Assembly (NCBI GenBank): GCA_905182895.1
Contig: CAJJDD010000011.1
Coordinates: forward strand, 1-42,500
Length of the DNA: 42,500 nucleotides
Direction: 5' to 3'
Origin: Flavobacteriales bacterium UBA4466
GTDB taxonomy: Bacteria > Bacteroidota > Bacteroidia > Flavobacteriales_D > Sanyastnellaceae
Shown: one piece after another, positions 1 through 8,206 of the stretch
Layout of the letters: each line of letters begins with the position of its first letter
Position numbering within the stretch: the stretch's first letter is position 1
Program-made: the position numbers and the translations under genes
The notes under the pieces: model-generated
What the model saw: the letters and a program-made list of their open reading frames with translations, nothing else
Told to the model about the DNA's origin: nothing
The model's database searches: none

Positions 1-609
1 CGGAAGGGAACCATCCATTGTATACCTTATGACATTAGATGAACTCGCAGCTAAATTTAGCGTAATTGGAGAGTCATAGTATCCAGAAAGATGAGAAGAA
101 ATAATAGCATTCGGAAGAATATTTAGCTCTCCTGGAGTACTGTTTTCTGTAGCCAGAAGCTGCTCACTTCCATCTGCAATTCGAGCATAAGAAAAATCCG
201 CAGCCATCCATATAGATGGAATACGAGAGACTACTTCACCCTCAGGATTAGAAAGAATAAGAGGCTCGCCAGATTGACTTATTTTAAAGTTAGCATGAAG
301 TTCTATTCCTGCAGTTAAATTCTTCTCGGATGCATAAACCAATAGATGTCCGCCTGCTGGTATCATAGCAGAGGGAAATACCCACTTGGTTATATCTTCA
401 GAGTCATCTGAGAGATGGAACCCTTCTAAATTAACCTCAGAATTTCCAGAATTATATATCTCTAGCCAGTCACTAAAGTCACCATCTAGATCTTGGATGG
501 TGGTTTCATTTTTAGACATAAATTCATTTATCACTATTGACTGCCCCCCTACCTCAGAACAAAAGTATAAAGTACAGAAGAAACCAATAAACCGTAAGAC
601 TGAATTCAT
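1..609 (-). CDS. Secreted lamin-tail-domain protein, 5' part only (C-terminus beyond window)
   Basis: The reading frame is open from the ATG at 609 to the window edge (203 codons). Residues 1 to about 22 form a signal peptide (hydrophobic FIGFFCTLYF core). Residues about 23-135 look like a lamin tail domain: INEFMSKN, then DLDGDFSDWLEIYN, then LEGFHLSDD and a PAGGHLLVYAS stretch. Near the edge the sequence reads IRYTMDGSLP, the start pattern of a chitobiase/hexosaminidase C-terminal-type domain. In Bacteroidota this LTD plus CHB_HEX order often precedes a CotH kinase domain or a sorting tail; that is inference, since the rest is not visible. It is probably exported and surface-associated. It lies downstream of hisS on the same strand. 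Confidence 0.75.
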   Translation of the reverse strand, partial: MNSVLRFIGFFCTLYFCSEVGGQSIVINEFMSKNETTIQDLDGDFSDWLEIYNSGNSEVNLEGFHLSDDSEDITKWVFPSAMIPAGGHLLVYASEKNLTAGIELHANFKISQSGEPLILSNPEGEVVSRIPSIWMAADFSYARIADGSEQLLATENSTPGELNILPNAIISSHLSGYYDSPITLNLAASSSNVIRYTMDGSLP

Positions 610-630
610 TTATATGGCTAATTTAGGTTT

Positions 631-658
631 TATGGCACTAACTAATGCTCGTGCCATA
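631..658. repeat. Perfect 8-bp inverted repeat upstream of the lamin-tail gene
   Basis: TATGGCAC at 631-638 is mirrored by GTGCCATA at 651-658, with a 12-base spacer. It sits 22 bases upstream of the ATG at 609. No T-run follows on the minus strand, so it does not look like an intrinsic terminator for hisS. It may be an operator or a 5'-UTR hairpin. Confidence 0.4.
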
Positions 659-716
659 TAGAGGTGCTTTGTAACATATGAAAGAAGCCAAAGTTTATTT
701 CCTCTTGGAGCACAAC

Positions 717-2074
717 TTAACTAAAAAGACTTAGTAAACTCTCTTTCTTCACTTTGGTTTGTTCTCCAGAATCCAAGTTTTTAAGCGTTAACTCTCCGCT
801 TTCCATCTCTTGAGAACCTATAAGCAAAACATAAGGTATGTTCTTAGCATTGGCATAAGACATCTGCTTCTTCATTTTAGAAGATTCGGGGTAAACCTCT
901 GTTTTAATCCCTTGATTACGAAGTTCGGATGCTAACTTTACACAGTACTTTTCTTCTTCTGCTCCGAAGTTGACAAACATGAGCTGAGTAGTTACCGCAG
1001 TATCTGATGGGAATAATTCTCTCTCATTCATAATATCCATGATACGCTCTGCACCGAAAGAAATTCCTACTCCACTCACTCCTTGTAATCCAAAAATTCC
1101 TGTTAAATCATCATAACGACCACCACCGCAGACACTTCCCATTCCACTTTCTTTTACGATCACCTCGAAGATAGCACCTGTGTAATAGTTTAATCCTCTC
1201 GCAAGGGTTAAATCCAATTCTAGTTCTGCAGCTTGTAATCCAGTAATATTTACTTTTTCTATGATTTCTCTTATCTCTTCCACCCCTTCCTTCGGTTGAG
1301 GAGTTTAAAATAGATTTTAAAGACTGTAGTTGTTCATTGAAATCTCCTGTCAAATTAAATAAGGGCTGTAATTTTGAGATTCCTTCAGCAGGAATTCCTT
1401 TATTGAGCATTTCCTCTTTAACTTTAGCTTCACCAATTTTGTCAAGTTTATCCAATGCCACTGTAAAATCGATAAGCTTATCTTGAGCACCAATCAATTC
1501 TGCTATGCCTGCTAATATTTTTCTGTTATTCAGTTTGATAACCACACCGTCTAACTTCAAGGAAAACAAAGCATCGTAAAACTGAATAAACTCAACTTCT
1601 TGCCACAAACTATGAACCAACAACGTCGGCATCACACTGATAAAACTCACGAAAACGGCCCTTCTGAGGACGGTCAGCACGCCAAACAGGCTGAATCTGG
1701 TAGCGCTTAAAAGGAAATAATTCATTTTGACACTGCACTACATAACGAGCAAAAGGAACGGTTAAGTCGTAGCGCAATGCCTTTTCGGCAACTTTTAGAC
1801 GTAAGCTTGCCTTTTGGCTTTCTCCTGCAGCTATGGCTTCTTTATCAGATTTAGCCAAGAAGTCTCCGTTATTCAGAAGTTTAAATATCAGTTGGTCACC
1901 TTCCTCACCATATTTCCCGGTAAGTGTTTGGAGTGATTCCATGGCAGGAGTCTCTAGCGGCATAAAGCCATACTTCTCAAAAACAGTTTTTATAGTTCCG
2001 AAAATATAATTTCTCTTGGCCATATCAGCCGGCCCGAAATCTCTGGTTCCTTTAGGTAAAGAAGGTTTGCTCAT
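717..2074 (-). CDS. hisS: Histidine--tRNA ligase, interrupted by two frameshifts
   Basis: This class II aminoacyl-tRNA synthetase charges tRNA-His in the cytoplasm. The start [13 protein letters not shown] at 2074 is the family-typical N-terminus; the frame reads further upstream, but that part would lie in the promoter. Motif 2 is visible ([21 protein letters not shown]), as are the histidine-specific [10 protein letters not shown], the GGGRYD loop and the motif 3 region ([11 protein letters not shown]). The C-terminal anticodon-binding domain ends in [10 protein letters not shown]. The frame breaks twice. Near 1612-1616 (after DADVVGS), one base too many or two too few are present. Near 1287-1290, removing one G from a G4 run restores [12 protein letters not shown]. 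The span is about 453 codons, normal for HisRS, so the breaks are more likely sequence errors than decay. Confidence 0.9.
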
Positions 2075-2087
2075 AGTATTGATTGTT

Positions 2088-2096
2088 GCGTTGCAA
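2088..2096 (+). repeat. GCGTTGCAA iterated motif, site 1
   Basis: Exact copy just after the hisS -7 element, in the predicted initially transcribed region. Confidence 0.5.
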
Positions 2097-2101
2097 AAGT
2101 A
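2094..2101 (-). promoter_or_regulatory. hisS promoter -7 element
   Basis: The minus strand reads TACTTTTG, a match to the Bacteroidota TAnnTTTG element. Transcription should begin about 4-7 bases downstream, leaving a 5' leader of roughly 12-16 bases before the ATG at 2074. This supports that start over the upstream extension. Confidence 0.55.
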
Positions 2102-2438
2102 ACAAACCACAGCACTAACAGCAGCGGTTTTTTACCCCCTTTGCATACGGCTCAGAACAGCTTAAGAATCGTGATTACCGGAACCGTTTTTTTATTTTAA
2201 AATCTGCTCGTGAATTCGGGTTTCTTTCCTTTCTGCTCTTCCATTTAACGACCAAATAAAGAATAGATAGCACAGCCATTAAAAGTGTCATTCATCTAAA
2301 TTAATTCATCAAGGGAAACAAGGAAGCTCAGGGCTAAGTTATTATTCGTTTTCAACTTAAACACCTGCGCAATATTAAAACTTTAACACGATTTAAACTT
2401 TGATGAGTATATTGCTACGCAATAAAAAAATCCTATTT
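2102..2438. other. Divergent intergenic region hisS / nhaC
   Basis: About 340 bases with no supported coding sequence. Close to nhaC (2409-2422) is TATATTGCTACGCAA, which resembles a weak -7 element followed by a one-base variant of the GCGTTGCAA motif on the opposite strand. Confidence 0.4.
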
Positions 2439-3930
2439 ATGGACACCAATCTTAAAATGCCCACCTCTAGGCGCTTCGTTTATTCCGATTATCGTATTAA
2501 TGGCTCTTTTGGCCTTAAACGTTCTCTACTTCGGAGCTGATTCTAGTTATGGTCCAAATCAAATAGCCTTGTTAGCCGCAGCGGGAGTAGCTGGCATAAT
2601 CGGTCTTAGATTCGGGAGGAACTACGAGCATTTCTATAACGGGCATTATCGATGGGATACAAAGTGCCATGGGCGCTGTAATCATTCTTCTGTTGATCGG
2701 TTCTCTAGCTGGCACGTGGCTGATTAGTGGCGTAGTTCCGGCCAATGAATTTATTATGGTTTGGAAATTTTAAACCCTAGTATCTTCTTGGCCGCTTCCT
2801 GTGTGATTTGTGCTATAGTTTCATTAGCCACAGGTAGTTCGTGGAGCACTATAGCCACCGTGGGAATCGCACTAATAGCAATTGGACAAATCTTAGGAAT
2901 AGACATTGGCTGGAGTGCCGGAGCCATTATTTCAGGAGCTTACTTCGGAGATAAGATGTCTCCTCTTTCAGATACCACCAACTTAGCTCCTGCTATTGCA
3001 GGGACTGATTTATTTACACATATCAAACACATGCTTTGGACTACTGTTCCGAGTATATCTATAGCGCTAATCGTATTTCTAATAGTCGGATTCGTTCAGG
3101 GAGGTGAAGGCGATGCAGATAAAGTATTAGCGTTGCAAGGCATCATCTCTGAGAAGTTCAATATTAATGGTTGGCTGTTTTTAGTTCCCATAGGTGTTAT
3201 AGCGCTGATCATTAAAAAGGTGCCTACAATTCCTGCATTATTTATAGGCGCACTATTAGGCGGGGTATTCGCTATTATTTTTCAGCCGGATGTGATTGAT
3301 TCTATCGCAGGAGAAACAGCCAATTATGCTTCTGCTAGTTACAAAGCTATTCTCCACGCTATGGCATTAGACACAACAGATTTTTTCGCAGCAGAAAATG
3401 CCCGGATAAATGACCTCTTCGAAGTAGACGAAGCCAATCGCTCTAACTTATTAAAAGCAGGTGGAATGGTAGGAATGTTAAATACCGTTTGGTTAATAAT
3501 CTGTGCGCTTACGTTTGGTGGAGCTATGCAAGCTGGTGGATTCTTAAAGAGAATAACAAGAGCTATCCTCTCGGCAGTTAATTCTACAGGGTCATTAATA
3601 GCGAGTACAGCTGGAGCAAGTGTCTTTTTTAATCTAACAGCCTCTGATCAATACATAGCCATAGTAGTTCCTGGGAAAATGTTCAAGGATGCTTATAAAG
3701 AGAGAGGGTTAGCTCCAGAAAACCTGAGTAGAGTCCTGGAAGATTCGGGGACGGTTACCTCTGTACTCATCCCATGGAACACCTGTGGAGTAGCCCAATC
3801 AGGAGTGCTAGGCGTAGCCACAGGGACGTACTGGATTTACTGCATCTTTAATTTAATAAGTCCGTTAATGACCATCGCTTATGGCATATTTGATATAAAA
3901 ATAAAGAAGCTAAAAGAAGCTAAGTCTTAA
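2439..3930 (+). CDS. nhaC: Na+/H+ antiporter, NhaC family, with two or three frameshifts
   Basis: A cytoplasmic-membrane exchanger for Na+ and H+. Pieces in different frames join into one typical NhaC protein: FIPIIVLMALLALNVLYFG and NQIALLAAAGVAGIIGLRFG (2479-2620), then GIIDGIQSAMGAVIILLLIG (about 2641-2700), then YGLEILNPSIFLAA onward to 3930. The segment LATGSSWSTIATVG and GAYFGDKMSPLSDTTNLA are signature NhaC stretches. Frame changes are needed near 2620-2640, near 2755, and possibly between the ATG at 2439 and 2467. The last 389 codons are unbroken and carry multiple hydrophobic helices. The start at 2439 is uncertain because the first dozen residues are poorly conserved. The gene ends one base before a convergent small gene. 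Confidence 0.85.
3130..3138 (+). repeat. GCGTTGCAA iterated motif, site 2
   Basis: Exact copy inside nhaC, read in frame as Ala-Leu-Gln. Confidence 0.5.
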
Positions 3931-3931
3931 G

Positions 3932-4216
3932 CTATCTCACGTCTACAACCCTATTAAACGGGATACAAATTCCATTTTTAAGCACCACATTATCAGTAGT
4001 CGAATTCCACACAGTGGTTTCTACTTCTTTTAATCCTGTAGTATCATAAAACACAATCTTGATTTTAATTTTATAGGCGTTGCCTATTCTCAGAGCTTTA
4101 CGAATAGCTTTAGTAATGTAGTTGAGCTTTTCTTTTGAATGATCTAAAGGTTGATTAGGAAACTGCAATCTGCAGATTTCATTCTTATCAATTCGTTTAG
4201 GGGTTATCTCGAACAT
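3932..4216 (-). CDS. Small conserved protein of unknown function
   Basis: About 94 residues, starting at the ATG at 4216 (MFEITPKRID); a TTG six bases upstream is less likely. It is basic in the middle and ends with a beta-strand-rich stretch that includes VVLKNGICIPFNRVVDVR. I recall short Bacteroidota hypotheticals ending with a similar 'lysine-glycine-gly-x-x-ile-pro' strand, but cannot name a family. There is no signal peptide or membrane segment. It is convergent with nhaC with a 1-base gap. Codon style matches its neighbours, so it is probably a real gene. Confidence 0.6.
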   Translation of the reverse strand: MFEITPKRIDKNEICRLQFPNQPLDHSKEKLNYITKAIRKALRIGNAYKIKIKIVFYDTTGLKEVETTVWNSTTDNVVLKNGICIPFNRVVDVR

Positions 4217-4393
4217 CGTCAAGTGTATTGTTGGGGGACATTTACTTTACGTATAGAATGAGTTAAAGTTTCACGGGAGGACAAGCCTCTAAATATGTGA
4301 TATAACGCACTAATAAACAGTGGCTAGCTTTCGATTTAACCTTTTGGCATGCTATTGGATTACTACCAGAGAACAACTTAAAGATCAAACATC

Positions 4394-4945
4394 ATGAAAA
4401 ATTCAAAGAATATTTGTCGATCTGTTTTTTTAGTAGCTGTATTAAGTACTTTTCTTTCTAGCTGTATTACTATAATAGATCAAGGCCCTAGAGGGAATGA
4501 TGGAAAAGTTTATTACGGAATAGATTATGATTATTCCCCTCCTTATAGCTATTGGGATAATAATTCTAACATACCGAACAACCCTTATTTCGGTGAAATG
4601 TATAGAACAGAACGAGGAACTTATGATTTCGAGTACTTCATTAATCCTTACGAATACTGGTATGGAACGTATAGATTATATAAGAATAATGGTGAACCAG
4701 GAGGGAACTACGGTGAGCCAGGAGCCAGCGGAGCTGATACTCATTTTTTAATGATCTGTAACGAAAATGGATTTTACTCAGAAGAATGGGAAGAATGTAA
4801 CTGCTATAAAACTGCAGAGGCAGATGGCAGTATTACCATTACTGGAGAAAATCCAAGCACTGGAAAGTTTGAAATAAAAATGAAAAAAGCTACTGTAAAC
4901 GAGAGGGCTCCAATAGGAACTCCGAAGTACAAACAAGTGGATTAA
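4394..4945 (+). CDS. Outer-membrane-type lipoprotein with vestigial collagen-like triplets
   Basis: 183 residues. The N-terminus is a lipoprotein signal (basic start, hydrophobic VFLVAVLSTFL, lipobox LSSC). Shortly after the lipidated Cys comes GPRGNDG, and about 70 residues later GEPGGNYGEPGASG, both Gly-X-Y repeats. Between them lies a region very rich in Tyr, Asn, Pro and acidic residues. Flavobacterial lipoproteins often begin Cys then a GPxGxxG collagen-like stretch; this looks like a divergent member. The C-terminal half has three Cys (MICNENG, EECNC). No function is assignable. It stands alone and is followed by a shared terminator. Confidence 0.7.
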   Translation: MKNSKNICRSVFLVAVLSTFLSSCITIIDQGPRGNDGKVYYGIDYDYSPPYSYWDNNSNIPNNPYFGEMYRTERGTYDFEYFINPYEYWYGTYRLYKNNGEPGGNYGEPGASGADTHFLMICNENGFYSEEWEECNCYKTAEADGSITITGENPSTGKFEIKMKKATVNERAPIGTPKYKQVD

Positions 4946-4973
4946 AATATGAAGTGATAATTTGTCTTAGAAT

Positions 4974-5009
4974 ATGCCCTTTAACAGTTTAGCTGTGAAG
5001 GGCATTTTT
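4974..5009. terminator. Bidirectional intrinsic terminator
   Basis: ATGCCCTT at 4974-4981 pairs with AAGGGCAT at 4998-5005, followed by TTTTATT on the plus strand. It lies between the lipoprotein gene and the convergent M16 peptidase gene. It overlaps the region just past the peptidase stop codon, so it can end both transcripts. Confidence 0.75.
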
Positions 5010-5010
5010 A

Positions 5011-6218
5011 TTACAGGTAAGTTATAGAGCTAAACGTAGAGGTGTCCAGAACTTCATTAGCTACAGCCAATACATCTTCAGCAGTAACCTTATTAATTCT
5101 AGCGAAAACCTCAGACAGCGTATCTACTCTATCATAGAACAGGTAGCTCGTTCCTAATCCCATCATGGTTCCTACCCCACTTTCCTGTGCCAGCGCTATT
5201 TGACCTAACACCTGATTTTTGGCGGTTTGCAACTGGTTTACTCCTAGCTTATTCTCCCTGAGCTTCGTCCTGCTCATCACTAAAAAATGTAAAGTTTATT
5301 TTTTTATCAGTTCCTAAGGAAGATAAAACACTTTCAATATCTTGAAATCTTACTCTCTATATTATAAGCTATGCCGTGCTTCTCACGCACTTCTAGATTC
5401 AGTAAGCTATTCATAGCTGGACCTCCTAGATAGTTATTCATCAAGTGAAGGGGTGTTCTTCTTTCATCTGCACTGGAATAACCTATTCCTCCTGCTATAT
5501 AATGGACTTGATGTGTATCCATTTCTATTTCAATATCTGAAGGCTTGTATATCTTGAATTCTTCTCTTTTTTCCTTTTTAGTGTTAGAACGCTTTACGGA
5601 TTCAAAATACTTCTCTGCTAGCTTTTTAACCTTAGCCAAGGTATAATCTCCTAACACGCTTAATACCATAGTCTCTGACGAGTAATTCTTTTCTATGAAA
5701 TCTAAGATATGATCTCTACTTAATTTGGCTACAGATTCTTCTGAGCCTAGCACAGGATTTCCTAACGGATGGTTTTCAAAGATTAACTCCTCAAAATCAT
5801 CGAAAATCTGTTCTCCGGGACTGTCTTTATAACTACTGATTTCATCAATAATTACATCTTTTTCTTTCTCTATCTCTTTTTGAGGAAAAGTAGAGTTTAA
5901 TACGATGTCTGAAATAAGCTCTAGAGAACGATCTAAATATTCATTCAGAAAGCTTCCATAAATCCACGTGTCTTCCTTCCCTGTATAAGCGTTTATCTCA
6001 CCTCCTACATTATCCAATCTACTAAGGATATGATACGTTTTTCTCTTCTTAGTTCCCTTAAAAATACAATGCTCTATATAATGAGCTAATCCTTCCTGGC
6101 CTGCTTCCTCATCTCTAGAACCCGCATTTATAACTATGCCGCAGTGACTCACTGGTCGGTTAGTTCTTTTAAAGATAACTCTTAAGCCGTTTGACAAAGA
6201 AAATGTATGAAACTCCAT
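5011..6218 (-). CDS. M16 family zinc metallopeptidase, frameshifted
   Basis: An insulinase-like/processing-peptidase-like protein of about 400 residues. The N-terminal 294 residues carry the inverted zinc motif HYIEH (His46, Glu49, His50), and downstream EKEKDVIIDEI holds the expected glutamate ligand region. The later VREKHGIAYNIES stretch is the conserved 'REK(R/H)GLAY' of the second domain. The frame breaks near 5335-5340, and a short garbled stretch (5281-5333) precedes the C-terminal 89 residues (TKLRENKLGVNQLQTAKNQV to SITYL). The domain content suggests an active cytoplasmic or periplasmic peptidase if the break is an artefact. No signal peptide is visible at MEFHTFSLSNGLRV. More than one indel may be present between the two parts. 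Confidence 0.85.
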
Positions 6219-6331
6219 TCATGTTAATTAGACTGACAAAGATAGTTTATAGATCATTCATTTCACCCCTCCTTAATAAGCCACTAATGCAAATGTACTA
6301 GACGCCTTTCTAATATCATACTATTAGCGTA

Positions 6332-6362
6332 TTGTGGACAGGAAGGACTATTCTGATATTTG
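6332..6362 (+). promoter_or_regulatory. Promoter of the LytTR response regulator
   Basis: A TTG at 6332-6334 and GATATTTG at 6355-6362 are spaced by 20 bases. This fits the Bacteroidota TTG / TAnnTTTG arrangement except for G instead of T at the first position. It makes the upstream TTG start at 6360 impossible and supports the ATG at 6384. Confidence 0.45.
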
Positions 6363-6383
6363 TATCACACAAAAACAAACGTC

Positions 6384-7133
6384 ATGAGTTTAGCTCCTTT
6401 AACTAACAGTAATCTTCAAAGAATCTTAATTTTAGATGCCAACGGGTCTTCAAGAAATCTTCTTTCTGCACTTTTAAGTGGTTACTTCAGGAGGACGGAA
6501 CTAATCTTCTACGCCAAAACTGTAGAAGAAGCTCAAAACGTAATAGCCGTTAACGCACCATCTCTAATTTTCATAGACATGGAAACTATCGGTTCAGAGG
6601 GAAAAAATATAATTAACAATATTAACTGTGAGATCACTGATGTGGTGCTCACCTTAGAAGATAAAAACTCTGTAGTTCAAGCTCTTGAGCTATCAAATAC
6701 ATTGTATTTGACAAAACCTTACAGAATTGAAAATTTAGTTAAGGTGATGGATCTGCTCTCTTCTAATCAACAACTGAAAAACGCGACAGCACCACATCAG
6801 TCTCACAACCCTGAAAAGCTCACTCTTCGCTCTCAAGAAGGAATTACTTACTTGGACTTAGAAGACATTAGAAGGCTAGAGTCAGACTCTAACTACACGC
6901 ATTTTTTTCTTAAAAACGGGGAGAGAATTACTATCCCAAGAACTATGAAGGAATATGAAGATCTATTACCTAGTTCGCACTTCTTTAGAACTCACCAAAG
7001 CCACATCGTAAATCTTAATTTAGTGAAGAAATTTCTAAAAGAAGATGGTGGTTATGCGCTTATGGATGATGGAACTCAAGTCTTGGTTTCAAGAAGAAAG
7101 AAAAGTGACTTCCTTTGCGCGTTAACAGCATAA
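6384..7133 (+). CDS. LytTR-family response regulator
   Basis: 249 residues from the ATG at 6384. The receiver domain occupies about residues 12-130: Asp18 in ILILDANG, phospho-acceptor Asp65 in LIFIDME, Thr90 and Lys111 in YLTKPY, so the phosphorylation site is intact. After a linker the LytTR DNA-binding domain (about 150-249) shows YLDLEDIRRLESDSNYTHFF, the basic FFRTHQSHIVNL stretch and a C-terminal VSRRKKSDFL. It should act as a phosphorylation-controlled transcription factor. No cognate histidine kinase lies in the window, so its partner and targets are unknown. Confidence 0.88.
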   Translation: MSLAPLTNSNLQRILILDANGSSRNLLSALLSGYFRRTELIFYAKTVEEAQNVIAVNAPSLIFIDMETIGSEGKNIINNINCEITDVVLTLEDKNSVVQALELSNTLYLTKPYRIENLVKVMDLLSSNQQLKNATAPHQSHNPEKLTLRSQEGITYLDLEDIRRLESDSNYTHFFLKNGERITIPRTMKEYEDLLPSSHFFRTHQSHIVNLNLVKKFLKEDGGYALMDDGTQVLVSRRKKSDFLCALTA

Positions 7134-7604
7134 TTCTCACTTTCTATTTAATGACTCCCAAAAATAGGTTCTGGCTATCAGCATAATGGCACCCTGTTTA
7201 TTATCTTCCCACTTACAGAGTAGGACTACAAACAAAGTCTTGATATGCTGCCCTAACAATTTCATTTCTAACTTTACGTTTTTCTCACACCTAGTTTTCA
7301 TAGAATTAACATCTATTGCTATTAGGCTCTTTTAATATGAGTTGAGCTCTAAGAGAGCACGTTTCTCTAGCAGGAATTCACGTATCTCAGCGTTGCAAAA
7401 GAAATCTATCTCCATACTTTTAGTGCTAATCCCTTTAAACTAATAGAGGAACACCCCCCCTGTTTGCCCTCCGCCCTTCACCTTTTTAGATAGCGTGAAT
7501 AAATTCACACATGACACAAACCAATGCAGATCCGGTTTGGGTATGAATCTATGCTTAATCGTTATTAGGCATAATCATATATCTACCAGCACTATTTCAT
7601 TCTT
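7134..7604. other. Non-coding region between LytTR regulator and tspO
   Basis: About 470 bases in which I see no gene in either strand. It contains one GCGTTGCAA copy (7390-7398) and a C7 homopolymer near 7453. Both flanking genes end here, so it is the space between convergent genes and needs no promoter. Confidence 0.5.
7390..7398 (+). repeat. GCGTTGCAA iterated motif, site 3
   Basis: Exact copy in the non-coding space between two convergent genes. Confidence 0.5.
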
Positions 7605-8063
7605 CTAATTATAAGCTAGAGCATACCAATTAAGAGAGGTCGCTATAATTATCCATAGAAAATAAGGAGCCATAAGAAGAGACCACCTCTTCATAGGCCT
7701 GATAAAAACAAACTGATAAACCCCAACTAGAACCGTGAGCGCGCATATTACTATTAGGGCTAATCCTACTTCATGAAACTTGAAAAATATTGGATTCCAA
7801 ATGACGTTAAAAACCCATTGAAACGCAAATAAACCTACAAGAGACTTCCTGTTTTTAAGCACACTTACAAAGCGCGCCATATAGATGGAAAAACAAATCA
7901 TAATGGTAGTCCAAGAAGCACCAAAGACCCATCCTGGGGGAGTCCATGGAGCTTTATTCATGAGCTCATACCATTCTGAGCTTACACCTGCGCCAGTAAA
8001 CTGAGCTCCTATAGCTAACGCTCCAAAATTTAGAACTAAAAAGATAATTATATTTTTAATCAT
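7605..8063 (-). CDS. tspO: TspO/MBR family membrane protein
   Basis: 152 residues with five hydrophobic helices, the normal size for bacterial TspO. Family landmarks are APWTPPGWVFGASWT (the WxPP and following Trp region), FQWVFNVIWNPIFF with its conserved WNP, and the final PYFLWIIIATSLNW. TspO proteins bind porphyrins and related ligands in the membrane and have been linked to tetrapyrrole handling and stress. The gene appears monocistronic; the terminator of the upstream giant gene lies before it. Confidence 0.92.
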   Translation of the reverse strand: MIKNIIIFLVLNFGALAIGAQFTGAGVSSEWYELMNKAPWTPPGWVFGASWTTIMICFSIYMARFVSVLKNRKSLVGLFAFQWVFNVIWNPIFFKFHEVGLALIVICALTVLVGVYQFVFIRPMKRWSLLMAPYFLWIIIATSLNWYALAYN

Positions 8064-8141
8064 GATGTAAATCTATGAATTGCCACGCAGAATTAATCCT
8101 AAAACCATCAAGGTAAACTTCTCAGGCTATATTTTGGAACC

Positions 8142-8176
8142 AAAAAAAACGTCCCTTGGATAAGCCAAAGGACGTC
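8142..8176 (-). terminator. Intrinsic terminator of the giant repeat protein gene
   Basis: On the minus strand ACGTCC-t-TTGG pairs with CCAA-g-GGACGT (one mismatch), followed by a run of eight T. It lies 31 bases after the stop codon at 8207. Confidence 0.75.
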
Positions 8177-8206
8177 TTCTCTATATTATCAGAGATAAAC
8201 CATTGT

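Noticed and set aside
386-661. Open frame of 91 codons on the plus strand
   Set aside because: It is the shadow of the minus-strand lamin-tail protein, which has a signal peptide and recognisable motifs; the plus-strand translation has no family features.
717-2074. Programmed ribosomal frameshifting in hisS and metK
   Set aside because: No slippery heptamer plus downstream structure was evident, breaks occur in many unrelated genes, and several lie in homopolymers.
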